Positions 45,511 to 57,559 of a stretch of DNA of 64,000 bases are shown in pieces. Source of the stretch: Mimachlamys varia. Its lineage: Eukaryota > Mollusca > Bivalvia > Pectinida > Pectinidae. The translations under genes were made by a program, and so were the position numbers. The notes beneath the pieces were generated by a model, which searched no databases, was not told the origin of the DNA, and worked only from the letters and a program-made list of their open reading frames with translations. The stretch's first letter is position 1. Every line of letters begins with the position of its first letter. The stretch is from NCBI GenBank assembly GCA_947623455.1, contig OX392532.1, positions 8,560,501 through 8,624,500 of the forward strand, in the 5' to 3' direction.

Positions 45511-46084
45511 CTTATACAATCATATCGTATATGAGTATGTGAAAATTATTATATATATGTGATCAACCTTGTATCTGTATACTGTAGGTATTTCTGTCAT
45601 GAGCCGAACTGATTAACCGAGAATGGCCAGCCGTCGTCAGGGCGACGGATTAAGATGAACAGGTGTAAAACTATACAATATTGATCGTAATTGACGAGAA
45701 CAAAGATTACTGGTTATCGGAGTAACACATCGACATTACAAACCCACACATTCAACCACGAGTAAACGGTGGGATTTTTTGTCAAGAAAATATGAGAACG
45801 CGTGCATAGTTTATCGTTGTAGCATGGGCGTATAATGTTAACCAATAATAAAACAAGTCTACTCCATTTCATGTTTTATTTCAAATTAATCAATGTCGAA
45901 CATATGTTTTCATTCCAACCATATTTACATTCCATGTTTTCGTGTCGCTCGAAAGTAAAATGGCGATTTTATTGCTGTTTGATGATACGACACGCCGAAT
46001 TCAACATTGTAACACGTTCATGTTATCTGACTTCAATGTATCGAACCACGTCATAGCAGGTATTGAATCAAAGTACTGAAAGTA

Positions 46085-46430
46085 CTGCAATTCTATACCA
46101 ATACCGAAGTGTGAACAAAACCATAATCCGACTTCCGAATCGAGTGAACTAGGGACAAAATATGACCGGAGAAAGATTTACTCGGAGACCATTGAAAACT
46201 TAGACGAGAATAAGACCAGGTGTTCCGCAAGGGTGAGCGTCTTCTGCTTCCTGGATGGGTCCCACCATGTAAATGAAGGCCACGATTAAGTAAATGTAAC
46301 GTCCTCAAAGAGAACACTGAGTGACGTATTATTTTTAATCATAACAAGTAGGCATACTAATGAGCATATTAAAAACGTTAATATTCGTATCGTACAAGGA
46401 TACAGAGTATTTCTCAATGAGACAAAGATG
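46085..46430. repeat. Dispersed repeat, copy A
   Basis: Aligns with 54330-54640 over about 300 bp: shared blocks include CATAATCCGA/CATATTCCGA, GGAAAGATTTAC/AGAAAGATTTAC, GAGAATAAGACCA, CATAACAAGTA/CACAACAAGTA and GAGCATA. Type not recognised. Confidence 0.7.
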
Positions 46431-46733
46431 GTAACCACAAAACGTAATCATATTCTTCATCAACCTGCATCTCTCGAATCTTGTGTGGTAAGCTTGTTCG
46501 TCAGCACCCGACGTCTTTCACGGAAAGTGTCGATATTTACAGCAAGAATTTGACTAACGAATCAACTGCGACATGTAAACACCATAACTTTCCCCTACCG
46601 CGGACAGCGATATCCACAGTTTTACTGGTTTTAGGGTTTCTTAGCTCACTCTAGGTTTGAGACGAGCTAAAACTTGCTCTTCGCACGTCCTGAAGAATTG
46701 CATGGCGTCATAGCAACATTAACATGACGTCTT

Positions 46734-46950
46734 AGGGTAGTCGGGTGGTGCAGTGGATAGCGCACTTGCTTTCACCAAGGCGTGAAAAGGTATGGAGTCA
46801 CCTGCCCGACCACGTGGGTTTTCTCCGGTTATACCGGTTTCCCCCGCAATAAGATCCCTTGTGCGCTAACATCCGGGCGAACAAGAGTGATTGATATAAG
46901 TCGGATAACTTGTTTCATAATTGTTGTTAAATGAATACAGTTTTTACATT
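46734..46950 (+). mobile_element. tRNA-derived SINE, second family, copy 1
   Basis: Head GTCGGGTGGTGCAGTGGATA, body with GGTTTTCTCCGGTTATACCGG and CTAACATCCGGGCGAACAAG, tail TTCATAATTGTTGTTAAATGAA. Same family as 53887-54118. The head is damaged compared with copy 2 (B box missing). Confidence 0.85.
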
Positions 46951-46974
46951 ATAAATCAAGAGAAAGAGAAATAG

Positions 46975-47400
46975 AATCATTCACCGCTTTGGAATAAGAC
47001 AGAAGAATCTCAACCCTCCGGGTAAGTTGCCGAGTATTTCACAGCTTAAGAATCTAACCCCGAGGGTTGTGATCCCCCTGTCTCTCTCCAAAGGGGATGA
47101 AAATGATAGTTCGTGATTGGAAAATCTAATTCTTCGCAGTGAGATCTAAGTAAGGAGCTGGTGAAGAGTCTTCTGTGTCCTTGACTTCAAGTTCAGAAGG
47201 TTTGTTGATCGACTAGGCCAGCAAACTCATTAAATTAAGGTAACAACCATATCGTCGATATACCTGAAAGTGGAATTGAAAGCTCAGGTAAGGTTTTTAT
47301 TGCCTTTCTTGACAAATGTTTTCACATATTCAGTCTCGTATGAAATAGAGTTGGGCAGTGTGAGCCAAGAAGGCTATGTTTCACGGCTTGATAATGAATT
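46975..47400 (-). pseudogene. Reverse transcriptase relic (FRYIDD motif)
   Basis: On the - strand one frame gives SYETEYVKTFVKKGNKNLT, a stop, AFNSTFRYIDDMVV, and later ELEVKDTEDSSPAPYLD in a shifted frame. FRYIDD (47251-47268) is the catalytic YxDD box of a retroelement reverse transcriptase; flanking text fits the family with SYEADF...FNxTFRYIDDVLSLNN. Stops and frameshifts show it is dead. A non-LTR versus Penelope-like assignment is not made. Confidence 0.8.
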
Positions 47401-47540
47401 GTGTCAGTTCTTGAATTGTATATATATGGACGTTATCATGGGTGGTTATTCATTTCCTTGGATTGGTATCTCAGCTATAATTGTTTTTCAATCAAATGAG
47501 TTAGAAACATTTTTTTATCCGTATGTTTATATCTGATAAC

Positions 47541-48284
47541 TGATACGAGCATTGATGTGTTCACTGAAACAAATTAAAGATATATCCCCCTTGTTTGTTT
47601 TTATTGATAAAAGATCATAAATCTTATTGTTGAATTGAAAGTTTCGCCTTAAATCTGATACACGGGCTGTTTAATGAAGTGGGTGTTCTTAATATGCGTT
47701 ATTCATTGCTGGTCGTATAAATCGATTTATCAATTCTTTAGTTAAAAGTTCCCGTTTACGGCAATAAAATGTTACAAAAACAATACCGTACATATACTTC
47801 AGTGTCCAGGTAATTGAGAAGAAATTCGATATAATTATAACATACACTTCCGGTTTTTGTTATCGAGACGATACTTAAGCATTGAACTGTTACCAAATGG
47901 AAGGGGCGACATTCTATTTATCTGTCACCCAAAATGTATTCATATTGACTGTATACTTTACACTCATAAAGATGTTCTTTTAACTGCACCTAATGGTGTG
48001 TTTAAATTTGCCGCTTACCATATCACTGACGTTCAAATACCGAAACAGTCAGAGTTCCGGAAGAAATCATCTAGGCCCTCGTGTCGTCACAATAAACAAA
48101 CACATAACAGTTTTTTTACACATACCAAACATCATTTTAGTCACAATTTGTGTAAATTTGTCATTGTAACAACGCTTCTATAATCGTTTACTCTTCGCTA
48201 TTCATATGGAATTGACTTTATCGTGCATGGATATTAATATGTGAACGCGCTTCATTTAATTTGCCTTTGTGAGATGGTACACTC
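47541..48284. other. Spacer, no gene seen
   Basis: AT-rich with a GTTATCGAGACGATA motif (47857-47871) that is a diverged outlier of the 45-bp array beginning at 48285. Confidence 0.4.
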
Positions 48285-48480
48285 TACATACTTCCAGTTT
48301 TGTTATTGAGACGATAGTTTACTGTAGGATATATAATTCCCGTTTTGTTATTGAGACGATAGTTTACTGTAGGATATATAATTCCCGTTTTGTTATTGAG
48401 ACGATAGTTTACTGTAGGATATATAATTCCCGTTTTGTTATTGAGACGCTACCCTGTATTAGTATACTTCCGGTTTTGTA
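48285..48480. repeat. 45-bp minisatellite, 4 copies
   Basis: Unit TTTTGTTATTGAGACGATAG, TTTACTGTAGGATATATAAT, TCCCG. Three copies are nearly identical. Confidence 0.92.
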
Positions 48481-48599
48481 ACTTAGACAGTAGATTGTCT
48501 TTGTATACTTAATGTTTTGCCGTTGACACGATTCACTTGCCAGTCACATAGTATACTTAAGGTTGTTTAACTGTTATTGAGACAGAACACTCGTTGTTT

Positions 48600-49680
48600 A
48601 CTTGTACAGTCGGGACTTTGGATTGACATACCGGCGATTGTTGTTGTGTAGTGGGGACTTTGGAATGACATACTGGCGATTGTTGTTGTGTAGTCGGGAC
48701 TTTGGAATGACATAGTGGCGATTGGTGGTTACTTTGTAGTCGGGACTTTGGAATGACATAATGGCCATTGTTGTTGTATAATGGGGGACTTTGGAATGAC
48801 ATACAGGCGATTGTTGTTGTGTAGTCGGGACTTTGGAATGGATATTGCTGATCGTTGTTTACTTGTGTAGTCGGGACTTTGGAATGGATATTGCTGATCG
48901 TTGTTCACTTGTGTAGTCGGGACTTTGGAATGACATACAGGCGATTGTTGTTGTGTAGTCGGGACTTTGGAATGGATATTGCTGATCGTTGTTTACTTGT
49001 GTAGTCGGGACTTTGGAATGGATATTGCTGATCGTTGTTCACTTATGTAGTCGGGACTTTGGAATGGATATTGCTGATCGTTGTTTACTTGTGTAGTCGG
49101 GACTTTGGAATGGATATTGGTGATCGTTGTTTACTTGTGTAGTCGGGACTTTGGAATGGATATTGGTGATCGTTGTATACTTGTGTAGTCGGGACTTTGG
49201 AATGGATATTGGTGATCGTTGTTTACTTGTGTAGTCGGGACTTTGGAATGGATATTGCTGATCGTTGTTCACTTGTGTAGTCGGGACTTTGGAATGACAT
49301 ACAGGCGATTGTTGTTGTGTAGTCGGGACTTTGGAATGGATATTGCTGATCGTTGTTTACTTGTGAAGTCGGGACTTTGGAATGGATATTGCTGATCGTT
49401 GTTCACTTGTGTAGTCGGGACTTTGGAATAGATATTGGTGATCGTTGTTTACTTGTGAAGTCGGGACTTTGGAATGGATATTGCTGATCGTTGTTCACTT
49501 GTGTAGTCGGGACTTTGGAATAGATATTGGTGATCGTTGTTTACTTGTGTAGTCGGGACTTTGGAATGGATATTGGTGATCGTTGTTTACTTGTGTAGTC
49601 GGGACTTTGGAATGACATACTGGCGATTGTTGTTGTGTAGTCGGGATTTTGGAATGACATATTGGTGATTGTTGTTTACG
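48600..49680. repeat. Two-variant (46/42 bp) minisatellite, ~24 copies
   Basis: All units start GTGTAGTCGGGACTTTGGAA. Long form continues TGGATATTGCTGATCGTTGT and TTACTT; short form continues TGACATACTGGCGATTGTTG and T. Blocks of several long units are punctuated by single short units (near 48920, 49290, 49610). Confidence 0.93.
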
Positions 49681-52600
49681 ACAAACGTATCAAACTGGTC
49701 ACGGTTGGTCCAACTTTTGTAATTGGAGCTTGAAACACAAACTTTAAGAACAATTAGTATATAAATAGTAGAAGACGGGGACAACAGGACGATTTCTTTA
49801 ATATCAAAATACAAAATATAATGTGCAAATTGTTAAAAGGACAATAAGTTATTTTCACTCATCCTTAGACGCAGTGGCAGAAGTAATGCTTGAAGCGCCC
49901 CCTTTTGTTGGACTAATATACCAAGGAGGCGATAACTGTTACCTAAATTACGTATTGTTAACTTGCATAGAGTATAAAATAACTAGTTAGACTACGGTTA
50001 ACATGTAGTAAAATTAACCACTTAAACGTGGTGAGTATTGTGCAGGACACATGCCAATCCGATATATTTCAAACAAAATGGACGGAAATAACTTCCGCAA
50101 AAAAGTTTTTACAATGTAGATAGAAATGTACGCTACTCTAAAATAAGTCCAAGACACTTTCTACTGAAATCTAGCTAACTTATAAATAATATTCGTAAAA
50201 AAAGATTGAAGATGAAAAGTTTGATAAACATTTTAAAAAAATGAACCCCTCTCAAATTTTATCAGATATCTTCATTAATAAAACAAAAGGCACCGTAGCA
50301 CTAATCAAACTTGTAGCGAACTCGGAATTTTTATTGCACGTATTAGGACGTCACTGTAGCAGGAAAACTCTCGGATTCCAGGGAGGTAACTTTCATACTT
50401 GTTTCGCAATACAAACCCCGAACGACTGTACAAACGTTTCGTTTCATAACGTTTACTGGTAACTATCGATACTGTGAAAGGCTTGTCTACTCGTTATATT
50501 TGTTTTAGACCCACAAAGAGTTGTTTCTATAAAAATGTTTTTAACGAGTACAAAACATGATCGTAAATATAAAATTATTCCTGGTTTAGTTAAAGGAATT
50601 TCAGTCGAAATGAAATAAAAGTGATTGATTGAAATTCACTTGATCATGAAAATTTACAGCTACATTATGACAAGGAAACCTGATATTCATGGCTTAAATT
50701 TCAAATTATATGAATGATTTTATTTATAAAAGGAGTGAAGAGATGTGAATAGATTTTTCTCCCTTTTTAAAAATGAATAACATACCAGATACCCCATATA
50801 CAGTATAAGATACCTATTTATGTATGGAACATCTAAGATATTTACAAAGATCTGGTCCTAGGTCTATAAACATTCCTTATCTTAAGAAAATTACTAAACT
50901 TAAAAATCTCTAAAGTATTAAAGAAGTTAGTTCTTTACTTAAGGAACATCCCGCGAAAGCCTAAATGTCAGTTCTTGTATTTACATGTAGTCTGCACTAC
51001 AAGTTACATTTTCCTGCTTTTCCAATATTCAAAGTCCGCTCAAAAGGTCTATATTGACCACATGCAAAATTGCATTCCTCGGGAAAGCCCCCCTTAACTT
51101 AATAGAAATGAAATACACGATCGATTTTACTCTTTTAAATATGTAAAATTGGCTGTCATACGGATTCCTAAGTCAGCGAATACTTTACTAGATCATGGTG
51201 TATCGATATAAGGACTGGCATCAGATAAAAACTCTTTAACGTTGGGTATTTCTAGCCTACTTTATTAATATAAATAATAATCATTTGATCTCAGGTGCGT
51301 GATTTTTTTTTTGTATATTATCAATACAAACAGCAAATATCCATCTGAAAACTGTGTTAGGTGTACTGCACTTGAACGGAAGGCCAACATTCCACATTTC
51401 TATGCTAGATTGGTCACTTTAATCATCATAACACGTATTTCAGGTTCTCTTTGCTGTACAGCGTTATGATGTTCATTATAAGGAGATATTCTTTTTACAT
51501 TACACCTTTGGTATTAATTGTACATATTTACCGAAACACTTTTTATTTTTGACCCCAAATATTGTAAAATTGTCTCTGTAAAAATTATGTACATAAAATA
51601 TTTTTCATTAAAAAATAAGATGTAAGAGTATGTTAAATTCAAGTCATGGGTTAAAAGAATAATCTTAAGAAATTTTACTTCCATAATTAAAAAGAAAATG
51701 CAATTTTTGTCAGTTCTACAAGCATTCATTCAAATCAGAGTCGTCCTGCAATTGGTCGAAGCAGCCAAATTCACTTGAAATCACGTATTATGCCACTTCC
51801 ATGCCATGTCTGACCCGTCATAGCACAATAATGAAGACCAACATATAATTCTATTGGCATTTTATGCTATGCCTTGGACTTAATTTTCCAAACATGGACA
51901 TTAGAACAAAGTTAGTCAAGCACATCCCTAAGTATACCAACACATATATAACAACGACGCCACGTTCTAGAATTGACGGCCTCGTGGTAGGTGTAATCGT
52001 GATGTATACACTTTAGTGTGATTTCGTTTCTTTAATGACCCTGTCATTATTCTCTTTCCGAATGTGATATTTAAGCACAGATTATTCTGCACAAAAAATA
52101 TCAAAACCTATGTGACATGTGGCTAACACAAACATAGCTCTAAGGAATATCAACAAGGTGTAATCCATGGTATACACACAAAAACAAAAAATCACAGATT
52201 AATGCCAAGTTTAAATCAATAATCACAGAACACCGAGGCGCCACCTTGCCAATACGGATCCGACACCGGAAGGAGAGCATTTCTCCCCATCAGAATATGT
52301 GTCAAATTATGGAAAGTTTTTCTGTTCACAAACTGAGCATTTATACTCTTTACTAAGTTGAATCGCAGAAAACTACCGTCACATTATTTATTGTTGTAAT
52401 AACGAAATGCCTAGGAACTGGGAGACAACTCTTGGTGAGCCCTCTTTGCATATAGCCATATTATCATTGACAGGCAACAAGGAATTTATATGGAATGGAT
52501 TAACGAACATATCAGGTAACAAAAGGAAACACGGTTAAACTAGAGATAACGTTACTTTGACCTTCAACAAAAGGTAAACTTTGTATCACGATCGTGAGAC

Positions 52601-52695
52601 CATATTCAAGGTCATGGCCACAATCAACAAAACGTGTCCGTACTGGGACGCCCCACCCCCTATTTGGCTACACGGACGGTACGACGTACACACTG
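49681..52695. other. AT-rich spacer and probable 3' UTR of the Kv gene
   Basis: No coding sequence supported. A - strand AATAAA at 52387-52392, about 300 bp past the Kv stop, is a candidate polyadenylation signal. Confidence 0.4.
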
Positions 52696-53769
52696 TCATA
52701 GCTTGTTGAAATTACCATCCGTGGACTTGGAACTAGAGAGTTCGGATACTCCCGTCTCAAGTGACGGAGTTTTGTCTGTCGGACTTCGGTCTCGTTTGTT
52801 TTTGAAGGACTGTTTTTGGTCTGCTGTTTCACCCTCTGGATTTTCTGAGTAATCTACACAACACTCCTCGTCGTCAGAGTTAAAGTCTAGAAGTTTCGAC
52901 TTCTCGCGCTCGTGTCGGACTATACCGTACTGCACGTGCGTGTAGTATAGAACGAAGTTGCTGACAATGATTGGGACGGTAAATGCTATCATCAGCAAAC
53001 CGGAAATGGCACACAAGGATCCTATGATGTAACCAAACGCTGTGGTGGGATGCATGTCTCCGTAACCTACTGTTGTCATGGTAACGACACTCCACCAAAA
53101 TCCGATAGGTATGTTGTCGAATCCCTTTTTACCTTCCGCAAAATGAATCAACGAGGCAAACACGACCATGCCTATCAATAAGAAAACAAACATGAGCAAC
53201 AATTCGTTGAAGCTAGCTTTAAGGGTATATAACAGAATCCACAACCCAGGGACATGGCGGATCAATCGGAAGATCCTGCATAACCTGAGCATGCGCAAAA
53301 TAACAATAAAGTCCATAAAAGGCAATTCACTTCCTGAAGGATGGAATGCGTGGATAATAAACTCGATATAGTCCGGGACGATTGCTACAAAATCTATAAT
53401 GTTTTGTAAGGCAGTGATAAACTGGACCTTTCTAGGACAAAACACGAATCTAGTGACGAACTCCAGCGTGAAGAATGTGACACAGATGAGGTCGATGATG
53501 AGGAGAGCTGGGTGTGGCACGGTGTTTATGCCCTCCTCCTCATCCCCCGGAAGTGTGCTGTTGTCAACACTCTGCGTGGCGTTGGAGATGTCCCCGACCC
53601 CGGATGTTTCCGTGACGTCAATCATTAGTTTGTCTTTAAGAGCAAACAGATTGTAGAGATCCTCGTAGCCATGTGTGGTAGAGGGGTGGACCTGGAAGTC
53701 GGGATGGGTCTCCGCACAGAACGAGAATATGGACATGAACACAAACACAATGGAGATCCAGGCGTATAT
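52696..53769 (-). CDS. Voltage-gated potassium channel, Shaw/Kv3-like, last exon (S1 to C-terminus)
   Basis: Plasma-membrane K+ channel alpha subunit. The exon starts after TGTTTCAG (IYAWISIVFVFMS) and gives 357 residues to the stop. In order: S1; S1-S2 loop with NATQ and NSTL glycosylation sites; S2 (LLIIDLICVTFFTLEFVTRF with the conserved Glu and FCP); S3 (NIIDFVAIVPDYIEFI); S4 with five arginines at every third position (RMLRLCRIFRLIR); S5; pore TMTTVGYGD; S6 ending AFTVPIIVSNFVLYY; an acidic/Ser-rich tail. Family hallmarks are intact. The usual PVP hinge of S6 reads TVP. The T1 tetramerisation domain is absent from this exon and was not found upstream, so at least one 5' exon is missing, possibly beyond the window. 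The Shaw/Kv3 placement is by resemblance only. Confidence 0.9.
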   Translation of the reverse strand: MYAWISIVFVFMSIFSFCAETHPDFQVHPSTTHGYEDLYNLFALKDKLMIDVTETSGVGDISNATQSVDNSTLPGDEEEGINTVPHPALLIIDLICVTFFTLEFVTRFVFCPRKVQFITALQNIIDFVAIVPDYIEFIIHAFHPSGSELPFMDFIVILRMLRLCRIFRLIRHVPGLWILLYTLKASFNELLLMFVFLLIGMVVFASLIHFAEGKKGFDNIPIGFWWSVVTMTTVGYGDMHPTTAFGYIIGSLCAISGLLMIAFTVPIIVSNFVLYYTHVQYGIVRHEREKSKLLDFNSDDEECCVDYSENPEGETADQKQSFKNKRDRSPTDKTPSLETGVSELSSSKSTDGNFNKL

Positions 53770-53886
53770 CTGAAACACAAGAGCGATCGGTTAAAACTCT
53801 ACACACACGAATAACATTTACATGTAATATACGCACATTATCTCATAGTAAACTCCGGGGAGGTTTGGTTCTCCTATTTACAGCCA

Positions 53887-54118
53887 AGGTCGGATGGTGC
53901 AGTGGATAGCTCACTTGTCGTTTACAAAGGGAGCCGAGTTTCGATTCCCCGATCGGAGTGAAAAAGTTTTGAGTCAACTGTCTGACAATGTGTGTTCCGG
54001 TTTCCTCCACTAATAAGACACTGGGCCTGCTAACATCCGGGTCAACAAGAGTGGCTAATTCAAGATGGATAACTGGTTTTATAATTGTTGTGAAATAAAT
54101 AAAGTTTAAAATAAAAAA
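53887..54118 (+). mobile_element. tRNA-derived SINE, second family, copy 2
   Basis: Head AGGTCGGATGGTGCAGTGGA, A-box-like TGGTGCAGTGGATAGC, B-box GAGTTTCGATTCCCC, body GTTCCGGTTTCCTCCAC and CTAACATCCGGGTCAACAAG, tail ATAATTGTTGTGAAATAAAT. In the Kv upstream intron. Confidence 0.88.
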
Positions 54119-54329
54119 GCTTAGGTAATGTAAGGACGGCCTCTGGTGTGTGCGATATGAGCGAGTGTGTGTTGAGTTCGTGAGTATTTGGGAGGACGCG
54201 GAGTACAACCTACTCGGTCACATTATACTGACAACGGGCAAACCAGTCGAACAGGGAGTAGTTACTGCCATTGTTTGAGACTCTGAAATGTCTCGGCCAG
54301 GGGACAGAGCCCAAATAACTAGTAGTCAA

Positions 54330-54760
54330 AAGTGAGACAGACAGTACCAAAGCGTTAACACAATCATATTCCGAAATCAAAATCGATTAAACCAGGGGCA
54401 AAATATGAACAAAGGAAAGATTTACATGGAGACCCCTGTAAAACTACAAGAGAATAAGACCATATATTCCGGAAGAGAAAGCGTCTTTTGCTTTATCGAC
54501 GACACCCACCATATAAATCAAGTAAACACCAAGTTCTCAAAGTGAGAACCGAGTATCATTGTCAATCACAACAAGTAAACACTATTGAGCATACTCAAAA
54601 ACGTCCATCTTCATAACACTTAAAGATACAGAATATTTTTCAAGGAGAAAGTTCTGAAGAAAAAATGGAAGAAATAAGATCCCAACTTTAGTCGCCTCTT
54701 ACGAATCATGGTCTAGAAGCAGCAGGCACTCCCTGTCTAAAGGAGAGGCCCAGAACGATG
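54330..54760. repeat. Dispersed repeat, copy B
   Basis: Homologue of 46085-46430, extending further right into TTTAGTCGCCTCTTACGA and GCAGCAGGCACTCCCTG, a motif commonly seen in mollusc interspersed repeats (from memory). Confidence 0.65.
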
Positions 54761-56285
54761 TACTAATTATTACATACCGGTATACGTGTATTGTATATAC
54801 TGAGTTGTATCTCCTTCTTTTATAAAGAAATAAGGCTCCCAGTAAGATGAGAAAAAAACATTGCAAAGAACATTCAAAGATGGTTGCCAACAAACTTTTG
54901 AAATCAATTCCGGATATTTCTACTTAGTTTTTGGCTCAAATCAAACAAACTTGAAAATAAGATTGATCTGTATTACTCTTAGAAAAAGTCCCCGTGTTGG
55001 CAATCGTGGATATCGGTCAGTCGCCGTGTTGGCAATCGTGGATATCGGACTGACCCGAAAAAATATTGGTTTCATCTCAGGTTCATTTATGACAATTTTG
55101 GAATTAATCTTGTGAATGGAATTGGGGTCAGTTGACCTAAGACCGGAAACGTCAGCATGAACAGGGAATAGCAAGACATATTTTGTTGGGTGTCGGATTT
55201 ACAAACATATCAGTTTTAACCACTGGGAGCAATTCATACAGATTCTTGTTTGGAACGACGCAACTTCAATTTTCATTCGTGCGGGTTCTGATTGGTTTTT
55301 AGTTGGCGATAAGGGTGCCATCACGTCACATTAACCCCGTCTGCTCCCCGGGACCTCCCCGCCGGTCAGTAATGGCCGTGAGCATGTTCCCGGAGCATTA
55401 CGACTTGTATCCATCCGTACGGGCACTCGTTACGTGTTCTGGCGGGCCAGACAGATATGGACAGCGCGGGACGTACACGCGCCGTCTCGGTCGATACGTT
55501 ATAAGTGACCCGTGATCCGTTCCTTTCTAAGTAGGCTTTCTAGCGTGTGTCCGATCCACACCCCTCGTTAGCCTACCAACACAACTAGGACGATGTATGT
55601 AAACACTACACTGTGACTGGACTTATTTGATACATTTTTGTAACAGTATGACAAACGACGTGTAGCAAACGGACGTACGGATGTTGAAACGGACGAAATA
55701 TGAAAGTCTTATTTGCGTGAACAGTTGTTTTGATATACACAAACTATTGACTAAGTATACCGGTGCTCCCCATTTCTTGGTGTACATATCAAAACATGAC
55801 GGAGTGTTGTGTTTGGCAGGCCTGAGTACCCGGATGAAAGTGATGTTGCGCGGTGAAGATGATACACAGATGTTCCCTGTATTAAATATTAAGCACGCTG
55901 CCAATTTCAGGGTGATAAAGGACAGACGGTATAGCTAGTAACCAACGACAAAACCCAGTCCCGACATCCTACTAAAACTCTGAAATATAAACCCTAACGC
56001 GACCAATCATACAGTCTTATTTTTGACTTCCTGTCATTTTCGTCGACGAAAAAATAGCACGGTTGCCAAAAAGTAAGAAAAAACATGGTTACTGTGATCT
56101 GTCAAATAGTGCTATTTAAAACGTATCGCTACAGCTCTGATACACGTGTGCGTTTGTTACGCACCCGCAACGTCTGTATACCAACCTTGTTTTTTTATAT
56201 TGCTGGAGTAGCTGGTACTACTGGAGGAGCTACTACTTGTCTATGGACTACCATTTCACGAGGCATTGCAACGGGCAGGGTGAAT
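54761..56285. other. Spacer or Kv intron, no exon recognised
   Basis: I looked on the - strand for a Kv T1 exon and found none. A 30-bp direct repeat (GTGTTGGCAATCGTGGATAT) occurs twice at about 54992-55045. Confidence 0.35.
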
Positions 56286-57330
56286 GGGCGATAAAAATGG
56301 CAAGGGCCAGGACAAACAACGGGCAAGTCTAAAACGTCAGGGAAAACAACGGGCGTGTCCAAAAGGTCAGGACAAACAACGGGCGTGTCCAAAAGGTCAG
56401 GACAAATAACGGGAATGTCCAAAAGGTCAGGACAAATAACGGGCGTGTCCAAAAGGTCAGGACAAACAACGGGCAAGTCTAAAACGTCAGGGAAAACAAC
56501 GGGCGTGTCCAAAAGGTCAGGATAAACACTGGGGATGACCAAAAGGTCAGGAAAAACACCGGGAATGACCAAAAGGTCAGGACAAACACCTGGAATGTCC
56601 AAAAGTTCAGGACAAATAACGGGGATGTCCAAATGGCCAGGACAAACAACGGGCGTGTCCAAAAGTTCAGGACTAATAACGGGGATGTCCAAATGGCCAG
56701 GACAAACAACGGGCGTGTCCAAAAGTTCAGGACAAATTACGGGGATGTCCAAATGGCCAGGATAAACAACGGGCGTGTCCAAAAGTTCAGGACAAATAAC
56801 GGGGATGTCCAAATGGCCAGGACAATAAACGGGCGTGTCCAAAAGGTCAGGACAAATAACGGGAATGTCCAAAAGGTCAGGACAAACAGCCGGCATGTCC
56901 AAATGACCAGGACAACACCGGGCATGTCATTAAGGTCAGGGCAAACAGCCGGCATGTCCAAAAGGTCAGGACAAACAATGGGCGTATCCAAAAGGTCAGA
57001 CCAAACAACGGGCATGTCATTCAGTTCAGGAAAAGCACCGGGCGTGTCGTGTCATTAAGGTCAGGACAAACAGCCGACATGTCCAAAAGGTCAGGACAAG
57101 CAATGGGTGTGTCATTAAGGTCAGGACAAACACCGGGCAAGTCATTAAGGTCAGGACAAACAGCCGGCATGTCCAAAAGGTCAGTAAAAACAATGGGCGT
57201 GGCCAAAAGGTCAGGCCAAACAGCCGGCATGTCCAAAAGGCCGGGACAATCACCGGTTTTGTCATTAAGGTCAGGCCAAACAGCCGGCATTTCCAAAAGG
57301 TCAGGACAAACAATGGGTATATCAAAAAAC
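56286..57330. repeat. 30-bp minisatellite, ~34 copies
   Basis: Unit CAAAAGGTCAGGACAAACAA plus CGGGCGTGTC. A subregion (about 56590-56830) is a regular two-unit (60 bp) alternation of GGCGTGTCCAAAAGTTCAGG and GGGATGTCCAAATGGCCAGG. Open frames on both strands follow from the period. Confidence 0.95.
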
Positions 57331-57559
57331 GGTCATTTCGATACTGTGATTTAATCAGATTTGCAAATCTCGAAACTCAGAGATCTCGTTTGATCTGGCT
57401 TGCACCTTTACATGCAGTTCCAATGACACGGGTATATATATGGTAACCACAGACTTCGGGCTACATCTACAGTAGAGATACAGGTGTATCCCAGGTAGCC
57501 ACAGACTCGGGGCTACATTTACATTATATACTGACAAGGTTTTAACCTAGTTAACAGAC

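Noticed and set aside
46734..46950. tRNA gene (same for 53887-54118 and 44832-45163)
   Set aside because: Only A/B-box-like heads of SINEs followed by unrelated bodies and tails; no complete cloverleaf.
54762..56285. T1 domain exon for the Kv channel
   Set aside because: No - strand segment with T1 motifs was seen; frames here are short and unrelated.
56195..57354. Pro/Leu/Asp-rich repeat frames on both strands
   Set aside because: These come from the 30-bp period of a minisatellite; no flanking coding sequence.
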